Origin: Alphaproteobacteria bacterium UBA3612
GTDB taxonomy: Bacteria > Pseudomonadota > Alphaproteobacteria > Sphingomonadales > Sphingomonadaceae
Length of the DNA stretch: 64,000 nt
NCBI GenBank assembly: GCA_002375465.1
Contig: DFLT01000007.1
Span: 62,001-126,000, forward strand
Direction: 5' to 3'
Below the pieces are notes generated by a model. The model had not been told where the DNA came from. It ran no database searches and saw nothing but the letters and a program-made list of their open reading frames with translations. Within the stretch, counting starts at the first letter, position 1. Each line of letters opens with the position of its first letter. This document shows, one piece after another, positions 25,805 to 33,236 of this stretch. The position numbers and the translations under genes were made by a program.

Positions 25805-27646
25805 ATGGTAATATCACAGCGCTTGCGTATCTTGGCTGCGTGCATGATCGCGGCGTTGTTACCCAGCACGGTGGCCATCGTTTTATTGACCCAGACTGCC
25901 CATAGCTTCCTGGCGCGGATGGAACAGCAGCGCACCATCGTGGCCGCCGCGATCGCCGTGGAACGCGCCGTGATCGATGCTGAAACCGCTCAGCGCGGCT
26001 ATCTACTTAGCCAGTCGCCGATCTACCGGGAGGAATATCTCACTGCGACCAAGACGGCTGGGGTCGCGCTGAACAAGTTGAGCCTTGTTGCAAGAAATGC
26101 AGGCCAGGCCCAGCCACATGTCGACGATGTCCTGCGTCACGCCTCTTCCGAGCTAGCGCTACTGGGCCAGCTCGCCAATAAGGGCGACGATGCGGCGTTG
26201 GACGTCGTGCGGGGCGGTGAGGGTCGTTTTGCTGCACAGGAACTGCGCAGCGCGGTCAATGCGCTCGACAATTCGCTGAACCTGAGTTTTTCCCGCGGTG
26301 CCAGTGACGTCGATCAGATGCTGAAGGCGGGGCAGTGGTTCGCGATCGTGGGGGCTATTGTCGGCATAGCCGCGATCCTGCTGGCGCTGCTGATCCTCGG
26401 CCGGTATCTTCGATCCTCGCTGAGCAGCCTTTTGGATGCGATGCATACCCCTGGCGATTTCGGTATTCCCGCAGACGTAGCATCCAGTCTGACCGGCGAA
26501 TTTCGGGAATTGGGCGACACTTACAACCGGATGTGCGGGCGAATGCGCGCCGAATTGGCGAAGCGCGTCGATGCAGAAGCGAGGATAGCCGATTTGCTGG
26601 ACCGCAGCGGCGAAGCCCTGGCCGATCGCCAGAGAGTGAGCGAAGTCCTGGCTCGCATTTCCAATCGCCTGCCCGCCTGTCTGGACCAGCAGGAGCTGGT
26701 GGCGCTGGCAACACGCTTCATACCGCAGCTTTTCGATATTCGGAGCGGGGCCCTCTATTTCCTCAGCAATTCTGCCACCGTATTGTCGCGCGTCGCATCC
26801 TGGGGTGATCAGGATACCAGTCTGGCAGAATTCGCTCCAACGAAATGCTGGGCCTTGCGACGGGGACAACAGCATCATGTTACCGATGCTGCCACCGACG
26901 TGACGTGCGAGCATCTGACGAAAGAGGTCACCGCCGGATATATTTGCGTTCCCCTGATCGCGCAGGGTGAGACGGTAGGCCTTCTTTACCTGGAATCCAC
27001 CGGCGAGGAGGGGGGCGACGATCAGCGTCGCGAGCTGGAGGATATGCGGGTGCTGTGCGAAAATCTGGCATTGGCGCTGGTCAATCTGCGCCTGCGTGAA
27101 AGCCTGCGGCATCAGTCACTGCGCGACCCGCTGACGGGCCTGCACAATCGCCGCTATCTCGATGAGACGATTGATCTGGAATTCGCGAAGAGTCGTCGCA
27201 ATCAGGTTCCGGTAAGTCTCATCATGGCAGACATCGATCATTTCAAGCACGTCAATGATACGCATGGGCACGACGCTGGTGACTACATCCTGCGCAAGAT
27301 TGCTGCCTGCCTGAGCGCCAATATTCGGAAAGGCGACGTCGCGTGCAGGTTCGGCGGCGAGGAATTCGTTATTCTGCTGCCCGGCCTCAATCATCAGGAG
27401 GCGCTTGAGCGGGCGGAAATCCTGCGCGAGCAAATCAGCACACTGCCGATCAAGAGCGCGGAGTGCGAGGTAGGACAGGTCACTGCATCATTTGGCGTGG
27501 CGACATTTGCCGGTGGCGAGGAAACGCCCGCAGATGTGATCAAGAGCGCAGACCACGCCCTGTATGAGGCAAAGTCGGCAGGACGCGACAGGGTCCGATC
27601 CACCAATGTGCTGGATATCGTGGCGCCCGACAAGAAGGCGGCCTGA
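25805..27646 (+). CDS. Membrane sensor diguanylate cyclase (CHASE3-HAMP-GAF-GGDEF)
   Basis: 613 residues. A first membrane helix (about 10-30), a periplasmic CHASE3-like four-helix sensor containing AETAQRGYLLSQSPIYREEY, and a second membrane helix (near 180-200) are followed by HAMP-like and GAF regions and a C-terminal GGDEF domain. The catalytic signature CRFGGEEFVIL is intact, as are DPLTGLHNRR and DIDHFKHVNDTHGHDAGD; no RxxD inhibitory site is obvious. It should make c-di-GMP. A GTG start at 25745 would add 20 residues; ATG 25805 gives a normal N-terminus before the helix. Together with the two EAL genes it makes a local synthesis-and-breakdown set. Confidence 0.9.
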   Translation: MVISQRLRILAACMIAALLPSTVAIVLLTQTAHSFLARMEQQRTIVAAAIAVERAVIDAETAQRGYLLSQSPIYREEYLTATKTAGVALNKLSLVARNAGQAQPHVDDVLRHASSELALLGQLANKGDDAALDVVRGGEGRFAAQELRSAVNALDNSLNLSFSRGASDVDQMLKAGQWFAIVGAIVGIAAILLALLILGRYLRSSLSSLLDAMHTPGDFGIPADVASSLTGEFRELGDTYNRMCGRMRAELAKRVDAEARIADLLDRSGEALADRQRVSEVLARISNRLPACLDQQELVALATRFIPQLFDIRSGALYFLSNSATVLSRVASWGDQDTSLAEFAPTKCWALRRGQQHHVTDAATDVTCEHLTKEVTAGYICVPLIAQGETVGLLYLESTGEEGGDDQRRELEDMRVLCENLALALVNLRLRESLRHQSLRDPLTGLHNRRYLDETIDLEFAKSRRNQVPVSLIMADIDHFKHVNDTHGHDAGDYILRKIAACLSANIRKGDVACRFGGEEFVILLPGLNHQEALERAEILREQISTLPIKSAECEVGQVTASFGVATFAGGEETPADVIKSADHALYEAKSAGRDRVRSTNVLDIVAPDKKAA

Positions 27647-27709
27647 GGACATATTGATGCCCAGCGTGTCGGGGGCCGCCACCATCTGATCTCTTGCATC
27701 ATCTCCCAC

Positions 27710-27739
27710 CTTATTTTAGTCCAACAGGACGAAAATAAG
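27710..27739. promoter_or_regulatory. Large palindromic operator, copy 1 (GTCC-AACA-GGAC)
   Basis: A 30-base inverted repeat: 13-base arms (27710-27722 and 27727-27739) with a single mismatch and a four-base centre AACA. It ends 17 bases before ATG 27756. The core GTCC-N4-GGACGAAA recurs at 32317-32332 in the same locus. Probably the operator of the TetR-type regulator encoded at 30837; that link is inference. Confidence 0.65.
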
Positions 27740-27755
27740 AAAATCGGGGTAGGAT

Positions 27756-28697
27756 ATGTTGCTACAGGCGGACGACCGGCTGCATCCGGTCGGCAGTGAG
27801 CAGGATTGGTTCGAGGCCTATTGGTTCGGATTCAATATCCCGGACAGGCATCTTTCCGTTTACGTCTATCCCTGGTTCCGTCCGAACATGGGCCTGTGGG
27901 GCGGCGGCGTGCTGGCCTGGGACGATCGTGGCAGTTCTGCGGCGACGATGCTGTACCATGAATATGCCTGGGCGCGGCCGTTCGACGGCGAAGATGCGAT
28001 GATCGAGGGAACGACCATCGCGACGCCCCAGGGTGTGACCATCGACTGTCTTGAGCCCGCCGAGAAATATCGCGTCCGCTATGACCGTCCGGCACTGGCT
28101 TTCGATGTCATGTTTACGGCGACCGGACCCGCAAATCAGACCGCCGCCACCACCGGAGAGGAAAACGTATTCAAGGGGCATATCGATCAGCCGGGCCGTT
28201 ATACCGGCTGGGTCAGGATCGGCGACGAAACGCTGGAGGTGGACTGCCACTGTTTGCGGGATCGGTCCTGGGGGCCGCGCACGGACGATAATTACGATAT
28301 GCACATCGGCTATTATCATGCCACCGCTTCGGCCGAAGATGCTTTTCTGATGGTGACGCATGCCAGTCCGGATGCTGATAATTCGGCGCTGATTTCCGGC
28401 TATCTGATCCGCAACGGGCAACATTCCCCATTGGCAGAGGGAAAGGCGCGGGTAGCCCGCAATGACGATCATTCGCCTGCCACCTGCACGATCGAAGCAA
28501 AGGACGAATTGGGCCGGGAGTTGCGCGCCGAAGGGAACGGCATCAACCGCGCCGGCCTGCAATTGCAGCCGGGGATGTTCAACTGGTCCAGCCTGGCGGA
28601 ATGGCGTTTCGACGGCTGCACGGCCTATGGCGAATTGCAGGACACCTGGCACCCGGACAAGTATCGCAAATTCGTGCGCGGGGCACACGCTCAATGA
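27756..28697 (+). CDS. AttH/CrtC-like lipocalin-fold protein (DUF7064/7065-like)
   Basis: 313 residues, no signal peptide. The pattern of strands with GLWGGGVLAWDD, DCHCLRDRSWGPRTDDNYD and a final FDGCTAYGELQDTWHPDKYR resembles the double lipocalin fold of AttH and hydroxyneurosporene synthase (CrtC) relatives found in steroid and terpenoid loci. The family assignment is tentative; the conserved HCLRDRSWGxR block is the main support. RBS GGGGTAGGA precedes ATG 27756. It is first in an operon with the kinase- and phosphatase-like genes that follow, each joined by ATGA. Confidence 0.65.
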   Translation: MLLQADDRLHPVGSEQDWFEAYWFGFNIPDRHLSVYVYPWFRPNMGLWGGGVLAWDDRGSSAATMLYHEYAWARPFDGEDAMIEGTTIATPQGVTIDCLEPAEKYRVRYDRPALAFDVMFTATGPANQTAATTGEENVFKGHIDQPGRYTGWVRIGDETLEVDCHCLRDRSWGPRTDDNYDMHIGYYHATASAEDAFLMVTHASPDADNSALISGYLIRNGQHSPLAEGKARVARNDDHSPATCTIEAKDELGRELRAEGNGINRAGLQLQPGMFNWSSLAEWRFDGCTAYGELQDTWHPDKYRKFVRGAHAQ

Positions 28698-30013
28698 CGA
28701 ACATTCTGGATGATCCCGCGCGCGATGAGGCCTTGCGGCGCTGGATTGAAAGCTTGGGATACGGCACGATTGCCGACGTGAAACGCGTCGGCGGCGGCGC
28801 ATTCCGCACGAGTGCGCGGATCGAAATGAAAGATCGGGACGACGGGAAGAGGCCGATTTTTGTGAAGGTCGATCTTGGCTCGGCGCCGCCGACCCCGTTC
28901 GATCTGCAGCGCGAATATCAGGTACTGAAGGCGATCGGTGGGCGGGTAAAGGCGCCCGACGTGCTGGGGTACGAGCCTGACCTGAATGCGATGGCGATGC
29001 CTTGCCTGCGCGGTGTCGCCGATTATGGCCAGATCGAGGACGAGGCGAAGCGGGCGCGTGTTGAACGCTCTTATGTAGAGGCGCTGCTCGCGGTCCACCG
29101 CCTGGAGCTTTCGTCATTGTCTCTCGACCATCTTCCCGCAGGTCTGACGATCCGGCAGGCGATTGCCGCCGACTTGGACCTGTGGCGGGATCTGTTGCTG
29201 AACGGTGTTACACATCCCGATGCGATCACGCTGTTCGCCCTCGCCTGGTGTGCCGCGCGGTTGCCCGACGATGACCGGCCGGCAACGCTGGTTCAGGGCG
29301 ATGCGGGACCGGGAAATTTCCTGTTCGATGAGGACGGCGTCACCGGCGTTCTGGACTGGGAGATGGCGCATGTCGGCCATCCGCTGGAGGATATTGGCTG
29401 CATCCTGGTTCGCTCGCTGGTGCAGCCAATGGCATCGGCGAATGATCTGCTGGGTCTCTATTCACAGGCGTCGGGCGTGGAATGGACGCGTCAGGAACTG
29501 CTTTATTCCGCCATATTGATGATGACCCGCTTCAGTGTGCCGATCAGCCTTGCATTGGAAAGCCGCAATACCGGTTTGGATTTCGGTCTGACCAACGGAT
29601 ATTTCCGCATGTCGCAAATCTCGCTGCTGCGTCTGATAGCGCAGGCCGAAGGCATCGAACTGAGCGAGACGGTACCTGATAGCGCGGCGCGACCGACGGC
29701 GGACTTCGAATTCGAATATTTGCGCTCCGTCCTTCGGGACATCGTGCGGCCTGCGGTTGCAGACGATTATGTTCGCTACCGTCTCGATGGAGCGGTTGGC
29801 CTGATTGGTTATCTGGGCGGGGCGCTGGCGGATTCCCCAGAAGGGGCAGAGGGGGATGCGCACTCCGCTTTTGCAGAGCAGGAGCGTCTCGTCGCCGGCG
29901 GCGGTGGCAAATTGGCAGCGGCGATGCAGCAGATGTATGGCGATGCGCTGTATCGCGAACAATTGATGCGCGAAATGCTCGGGCCGCTTCACGGCAGGCG
30001 CATCGTAATATGA
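28694..30013 (+). CDS. Aminoglycoside phosphotransferase-fold kinase-like protein
   Basis: 439 residues. It has an APH/choline kinase fold: nucleotide-side RVGGGAFRTSARIEM, a catalytic-loop variant LVQGDAGPGNFLFDEDG in place of HGDxxxxN, then GVLDWEMAHVGHPLEDIGC with the metal-binding Asp. The catalytic Asp and Asn are kept; only the leading His is Gln. Such proteins, close to the N-terminal part of ACAD10, occur with acyl-CoA and terpenoid degradation genes and phosphorylate small hydroxy-substrates. The C-terminal ~150 residues are helical and of unknown role. It overlaps its neighbours by four bases on each side (28694-28697, 30010-30013). Confidence 0.78.
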   Translation: MTNILDDPARDEALRRWIESLGYGTIADVKRVGGGAFRTSARIEMKDRDDGKRPIFVKVDLGSAPPTPFDLQREYQVLKAIGGRVKAPDVLGYEPDLNAMAMPCLRGVADYGQIEDEAKRARVERSYVEALLAVHRLELSSLSLDHLPAGLTIRQAIAADLDLWRDLLLNGVTHPDAITLFALAWCAARLPDDDRPATLVQGDAGPGNFLFDEDGVTGVLDWEMAHVGHPLEDIGCILVRSLVQPMASANDLLGLYSQASGVEWTRQELLYSAILMMTRFSVPISLALESRNTGLDFGLTNGYFRMSQISLLRLIAQAEGIELSETVPDSAARPTADFEFEYLRSVLRDIVRPAVADDYVRYRLDGAVGLIGYLGGALADSPEGAEGDAHSAFAEQERLVAGGGGKLAAAMQQMYGDALYREQLMREMLGPLHGRRIVI

Positions 30014-30759
30014 ACGAGGGAGATGCCGTCGCCACGATCCGGCGGCTTGCCCCCAATTTCCGCCCTCTGGGACAGGGAGCGATCAGGCCGGGCCGTCTAT
30101 ATCGCTCGGGTACGATGACGGCGTTCGATCAGGCGGCCTGGGCTGCCGTTCGGGCATTGGGAATACGCACATTGATCGATCTGCGCGGGACGGATGAAGT
30201 CGATTCCATGCCGGTACAGCCCCCTGCGGGCGTAAAGCTGGTTTCCGTGCCCATGCCGGCCGAAAATAGCTGGGATGCGGAGGCTGATCATTCCACGGAT
30301 CAACTGGCAAAAGCGCAGATGGAGCAGTCCTATCGCCAGATTGTGGCATCCCAAGGCGGGGCAATTGCGGACGTTTTCCGCATTTTGGCGCAAGAGGCTG
30401 CGGTTCCGGCCGTTATCTTCTGCACCGCTGGAAAAGATCGGACGGGTATCGTTTCCGCGCTGCTGTTGCGCGCCATCGGCGCGGCGGATCAGGATCTATA
30501 TTCTGATTATGGCGGCACAAACCTGGCCCTGACAGGAGAGGCGCGGCGGCGGACATTGGGGTTTGCCCGACGCGCATCGCCCTTCCCGCTGCCGTCCGGG
30601 GCTGCTGGGGACGCGATATTGTCAGCCGATCAGACATATCTCGATGCAGCGCTGAAGGAGGCGGGTCCGGTGGGGGCTTACCTGGCGCGCCACGGTATCG
30701 ATCCAGCGGATATTGCCCGCCTGCGAAAGGTCTTTTCCGCCTCTGAGGCGGCGGCTTAG
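30010..30759 (+). CDS. Tyrosine-protein phosphatase family protein
   Basis: 249 residues. The P-loop CX5R motif is FCTAGKDRTG (residues ~137-146) and the general-acid side is preceded by LIDLRGTDEVDS, as in the Y_phosphatase3 (lipid/protein phosphatase) group. There is no signal peptide. It is translationally coupled to the APH-like kinase by ATGA, suggesting that kinase and phosphatase act on the same compound or regulate each other. Substrate unknown. Confidence 0.85.
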   Translation: MNEGDAVATIRRLAPNFRPLGQGAIRPGRLYRSGTMTAFDQAAWAAVRALGIRTLIDLRGTDEVDSMPVQPPAGVKLVSVPMPAENSWDAEADHSTDQLAKAQMEQSYRQIVASQGGAIADVFRILAQEAAVPAVIFCTAGKDRTGIVSALLLRAIGAADQDLYSDYGGTNLALTGEARRRTLGFARRASPFPLPSGAAGDAILSADQTYLDAALKEAGPVGAYLARHGIDPADIARLRKVFSASEAAA

Positions 30760-30836
30760 GCATCGCGGAAATGGATTGGCCTTCGCGGTGATGCAGCGGC
30801 ATAGCCCGAACGGAACTGAAGCAAGGAAAGGTTCCC

Positions 30837-31436
30837 ATGCCCAAGATTGTCGATCACGAGGAACAGCGTCGCATCATTGCGAAGGCTGCGGTCGAATGGA
30901 TTGCGACGCATGGTCTGGAAACTTTGTCGCAAAGGAATGTCGCTGCACTGGCCGGACGGTCAAAGGGAAACGTCCAGCATTATTTCCCGGACAAGGCCTC
31001 ATTGATGTTTGGCGCCCTGAAACACGTGTCGGGCGAGCGGCAGGGGCGGGAACGCCCCACGGGGGGTGATGCCGCAGATGCCGATCCACTCGCGGCCATC
31101 GGCAAGCGCCTGGCCGCCGTCCTGCCCACCGACCCCAAACGGGCAGATGAATGGCGCGTGCGACTGTCGCTCTATGTCTATGCAAATCGCGATCCGGAGA
31201 TGCAGGACTATCTGGCCGACCATGCAGAGGAAATCCTGGAGCGGGGGACAGCCGATGTGCGCGCCGCGCAGGAGGTGGGGGCCGTCGCGGCCGATCTGGA
31301 TCCGCGTGTTACCTTCCGGCGCCTGTCCGCGGCGGTTTCGGGCATCGCGGTTGCTGCGCTCGCCAATGGCGGCAGGCTGACCGCCGAAGAACAGGAAGCC
31401 ATGTTGAACGAAGTCCTGAGGTCGATTGCGGCATGA
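30837..31436 (+). CDS. TetR family transcriptional regulator
   Basis: 199 residues. The N-terminal HTH (LSQRNVAALAGRSKGNVQHY with the typical F-DK-SL end) is followed by an all-helical ligand domain with no recognised pocket type. It sits in the middle of the locus it probably controls, between the phosphatase gene (78 bases upstream) and the SDR gene. Its likely operators are the GTCC-N4-GGAC palindromes at 27710 and 32310. None is seen right before its own gene. RBS AAGGAAAGG precedes ATG 30837. Confidence 0.92.
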   Translation: MPKIVDHEEQRRIIAKAAVEWIATHGLETLSQRNVAALAGRSKGNVQHYFPDKASLMFGALKHVSGERQGRERPTGGDAADADPLAAIGKRLAAVLPTDPKRADEWRVRLSLYVYANRDPEMQDYLADHAEEILERGTADVRAAQEVGAVAADLDPRVTFRRLSAAVSGIAVAALANGGRLTAEEQEAMLNEVLRSIAA

Positions 31437-31504
31437 CCTGCAGCCGGTCCCCCAGAACCTTCGCCAAGCCCTGCTGATCATCAAACCTGCTGAGGAACAC
31501 TGTC

Positions 31505-32281
31505 ATGACTACAATCGAAGCAACATTGGAGGGGCGGACCGCCATCGTCACGGGCGGCGCGCGCGGAATCGGTGCAGGCATCGCTCGGGCGCTTGCAGCA
31601 CGCGGGGCGATGACGGTCATCGCCGATCTGCTGGAAGCAGAGGGGCAGGCGTTGGCTGAAGAGATTGGATCGCGCGCCCGCTATGTCCGCCACGACGTCA
31701 CCGATGAAGCGTCCTGGCAGAGCCTGGTGGGGGAATGCGATCAGGTCGATGCGCTGGTCAATAATGCCGGTGTTCTACATTTCAGCACGATTGCGGATAC
31801 CAGCGAAGACCTGTTTCGACGCACGCTAGACGTGAACCTCGTCGGCACGTTCCTGGGCCTGCGGACGGTGGGCGCTGCGATGATGGAGCGCCAGCAGGGG
31901 TCCATCGTCAATATTTCATCGGTCGACGGTTTGAAGGGTGCGAACGGCCTTGCCGCCTACGCCTCCAGTAAATGGGGGGTGAGAGGACTGACGAAGGTCG
32001 CGGCGCTGGAGTTCGGGTTGAAGAATGTACGCGTCAACTCGATCCATCCCGCCGGAATCGACACGATCATGGCAAACCCGAATTCCGAAACGCCCGAAGT
32101 GGCCGCCGCCCGCTTCACCGACTTCCCGTTGCAACGGATGGGAAGGCCCGAAGAAGTCGCCGAGATGGTCGCCTTCCTCTGCTCCGATGCCGCAAGCTAT
32201 GTCACGGGTGCGGAGATTGCCATTGATGGCGGCCTGACAGCCGGCCGCTACTATCGCGGCCTGCCCGGCGCGCCGGACTAG
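31505..32281 (+). CDS. Short-chain dehydrogenase/reductase
   Basis: 258 residues, classical SDR. NAD(P)-binding TGGARGIG (residues 17-24), an acidic residue after the second strand (VIADLLEAE) that favours NAD, the NNAG motif, and a catalytic Ser in NISSVDG with Tyr-x3-Lys in YASSK. It is most like hydroxysteroid or other secondary-alcohol dehydrogenases by the VDGLKGANGLAAYASSK block. The substrate is not predictable. It lies between the TetR gene and a divergently regulated stretch with the second operator. Confidence 0.9.
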   Translation: MTTIEATLEGRTAIVTGGARGIGAGIARALAARGAMTVIADLLEAEGQALAEEIGSRARYVRHDVTDEASWQSLVGECDQVDALVNNAGVLHFSTIADTSEDLFRRTLDVNLVGTFLGLRTVGAAMMERQQGSIVNISSVDGLKGANGLAAYASSKWGVRGLTKVAALEFGLKNVRVNSIHPAGIDTIMANPNSETPEVAAARFTDFPLQRMGRPEEVAEMVAFLCSDAASYVTGAEIAIDGGLTAGRYYRGLPGAPD

Positions 32282-32309
32282 TCGCGGGCCCCTTTTCGAC
32301 CCGTATTGA

Positions 32310-32335
32310 CAATATCGTCCATTTGGACGAAATAG
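32310..32335. promoter_or_regulatory. Palindromic operator, copy 2 (GTCC-ATTT-GGAC) inside a promoter
   Basis: TCGTCC-ATTT-GGACGA (32315-32330) is a perfect inverted repeat with partial outer symmetry, and its right half GGACGAAAT matches copy 1 (GGACGAAAA). A -35 box TTGACA lies at 32306-32311, so the palindrome fills the promoter spacer before the glutathione transferase gene. A GGGAC-ATGA-GTCCC palindrome follows at 32348-32361. Confidence 0.6.
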
Positions 32336-32487
32336 AATTCATGCTGTGGGACATGAGTCCCGAGCCGGATTTATGAGAGCTCGCCAGAGCTTGGAATGTG
32401 CGATCTGCCACCAAAAGGCGGACGCGCAGTGGGAGGAATTATGCCAGCATCCTGGCCACGGACATCATCTGCCCCGCAGGCGCTGAT

Positions 32488-33192
32488 ATGAGCTTCCGCT
32501 TATACGGGATGAGTAGCCCCAACGTAGTCAAGATATTGATTATGCTGGAGGAGCTGGGGGTGGATTTCCACTTCGAGCATGTGGATCTGTTTTCCGAGGG
32601 ACAATTCGACGAGACGTTCCGTGCGCTCAATCCCAATTCGAAAGTGCCTGTGCTGCTGACCGAGGAGGGGCAGCCGATTTTCGAATCCGGTGCCATTCTG
32701 ATCTACCTCGCAGAGCGCCATGACCAGCTTTTACCGTCGACGGGTTCGTCCCGTTACGACGTGCTTGAATGGCTGACGCTGCAGGTCGCGACCGTCGGTC
32801 CGATGCTGGGTCAGCTGAACCATTTCACAACCTATGCCCCCGCTGGACAGGATTATTCAGTCGGCCGTTATCGCCGCGAAGGCGCGCGCATTTACCAACT
32901 GCTGAACAAGCGGCTGGAACAGGTGCCGTATTTGGCGGGCGATGACTATTCCGTCGCCGACATCGCGACCCTGCCGTGGACCGATTACATCGAACGCCAG
33001 GGCCTGCAGAAAGCGGACTATCCCGCCATCGCGGAATGGCGACAAAGGCTGGAGGAACGTCCTGCGGTGCAGCGCGCGCGGGCCTTCATCGCCGACGTCC
33101 AGGCCAATGATGCCAAGATGTTCAGCCAATCCTCAGCATCGGCACGTCGCCGGTTCCTGGGATTGGGAGAAGGCAGCGAGGAGCAGGCGTAG
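32488..33192 (+). CDS. Glutathione S-transferase family protein (YghU/YfcG-like)
   Basis: 234 residues. The thioredoxin-fold N-terminus has SPNVVKILIMLEELG, like the TPNGxK/SPN region of the GSH-dependent disulfide-bond oxidoreductases, and the Glu-Ser pair of the glutathione site in FESGAILIYLAERH. The helical C-terminal domain ends with a DYSVADIATLPW block. Such enzymes reduce disulfides or open rings and cleave ethers during catabolism. ATG 32488 is chosen because MSFRLYGMSSPN opens the fold. A stretch of 206 bases before it holds the promoter and operator. Confidence 0.88.
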   Translation: MSFRLYGMSSPNVVKILIMLEELGVDFHFEHVDLFSEGQFDETFRALNPNSKVPVLLTEEGQPIFESGAILIYLAERHDQLLPSTGSSRYDVLEWLTLQVATVGPMLGQLNHFTTYAPAGQDYSVGRYRREGARIYQLLNKRLEQVPYLAGDDYSVADIATLPWTDYIERQGLQKADYPAIAEWRQRLEERPAVQRARAFIADVQANDAKMFSQSSASARRRFLGLGEGSEEQA

Positions 33193-33236
33193 ACCTGCCG
33201 ACTGCACGCACAAATATAAAACGAAAGGGGAGTAGT

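Noticed and set aside
27762..29117. 451-codon leftward open frame across the AttH-like and kinase-like genes
   Set aside because: It spans two clear coupled genes on the other strand, has low-complexity Arg/Ser/Pro composition and no RBS.
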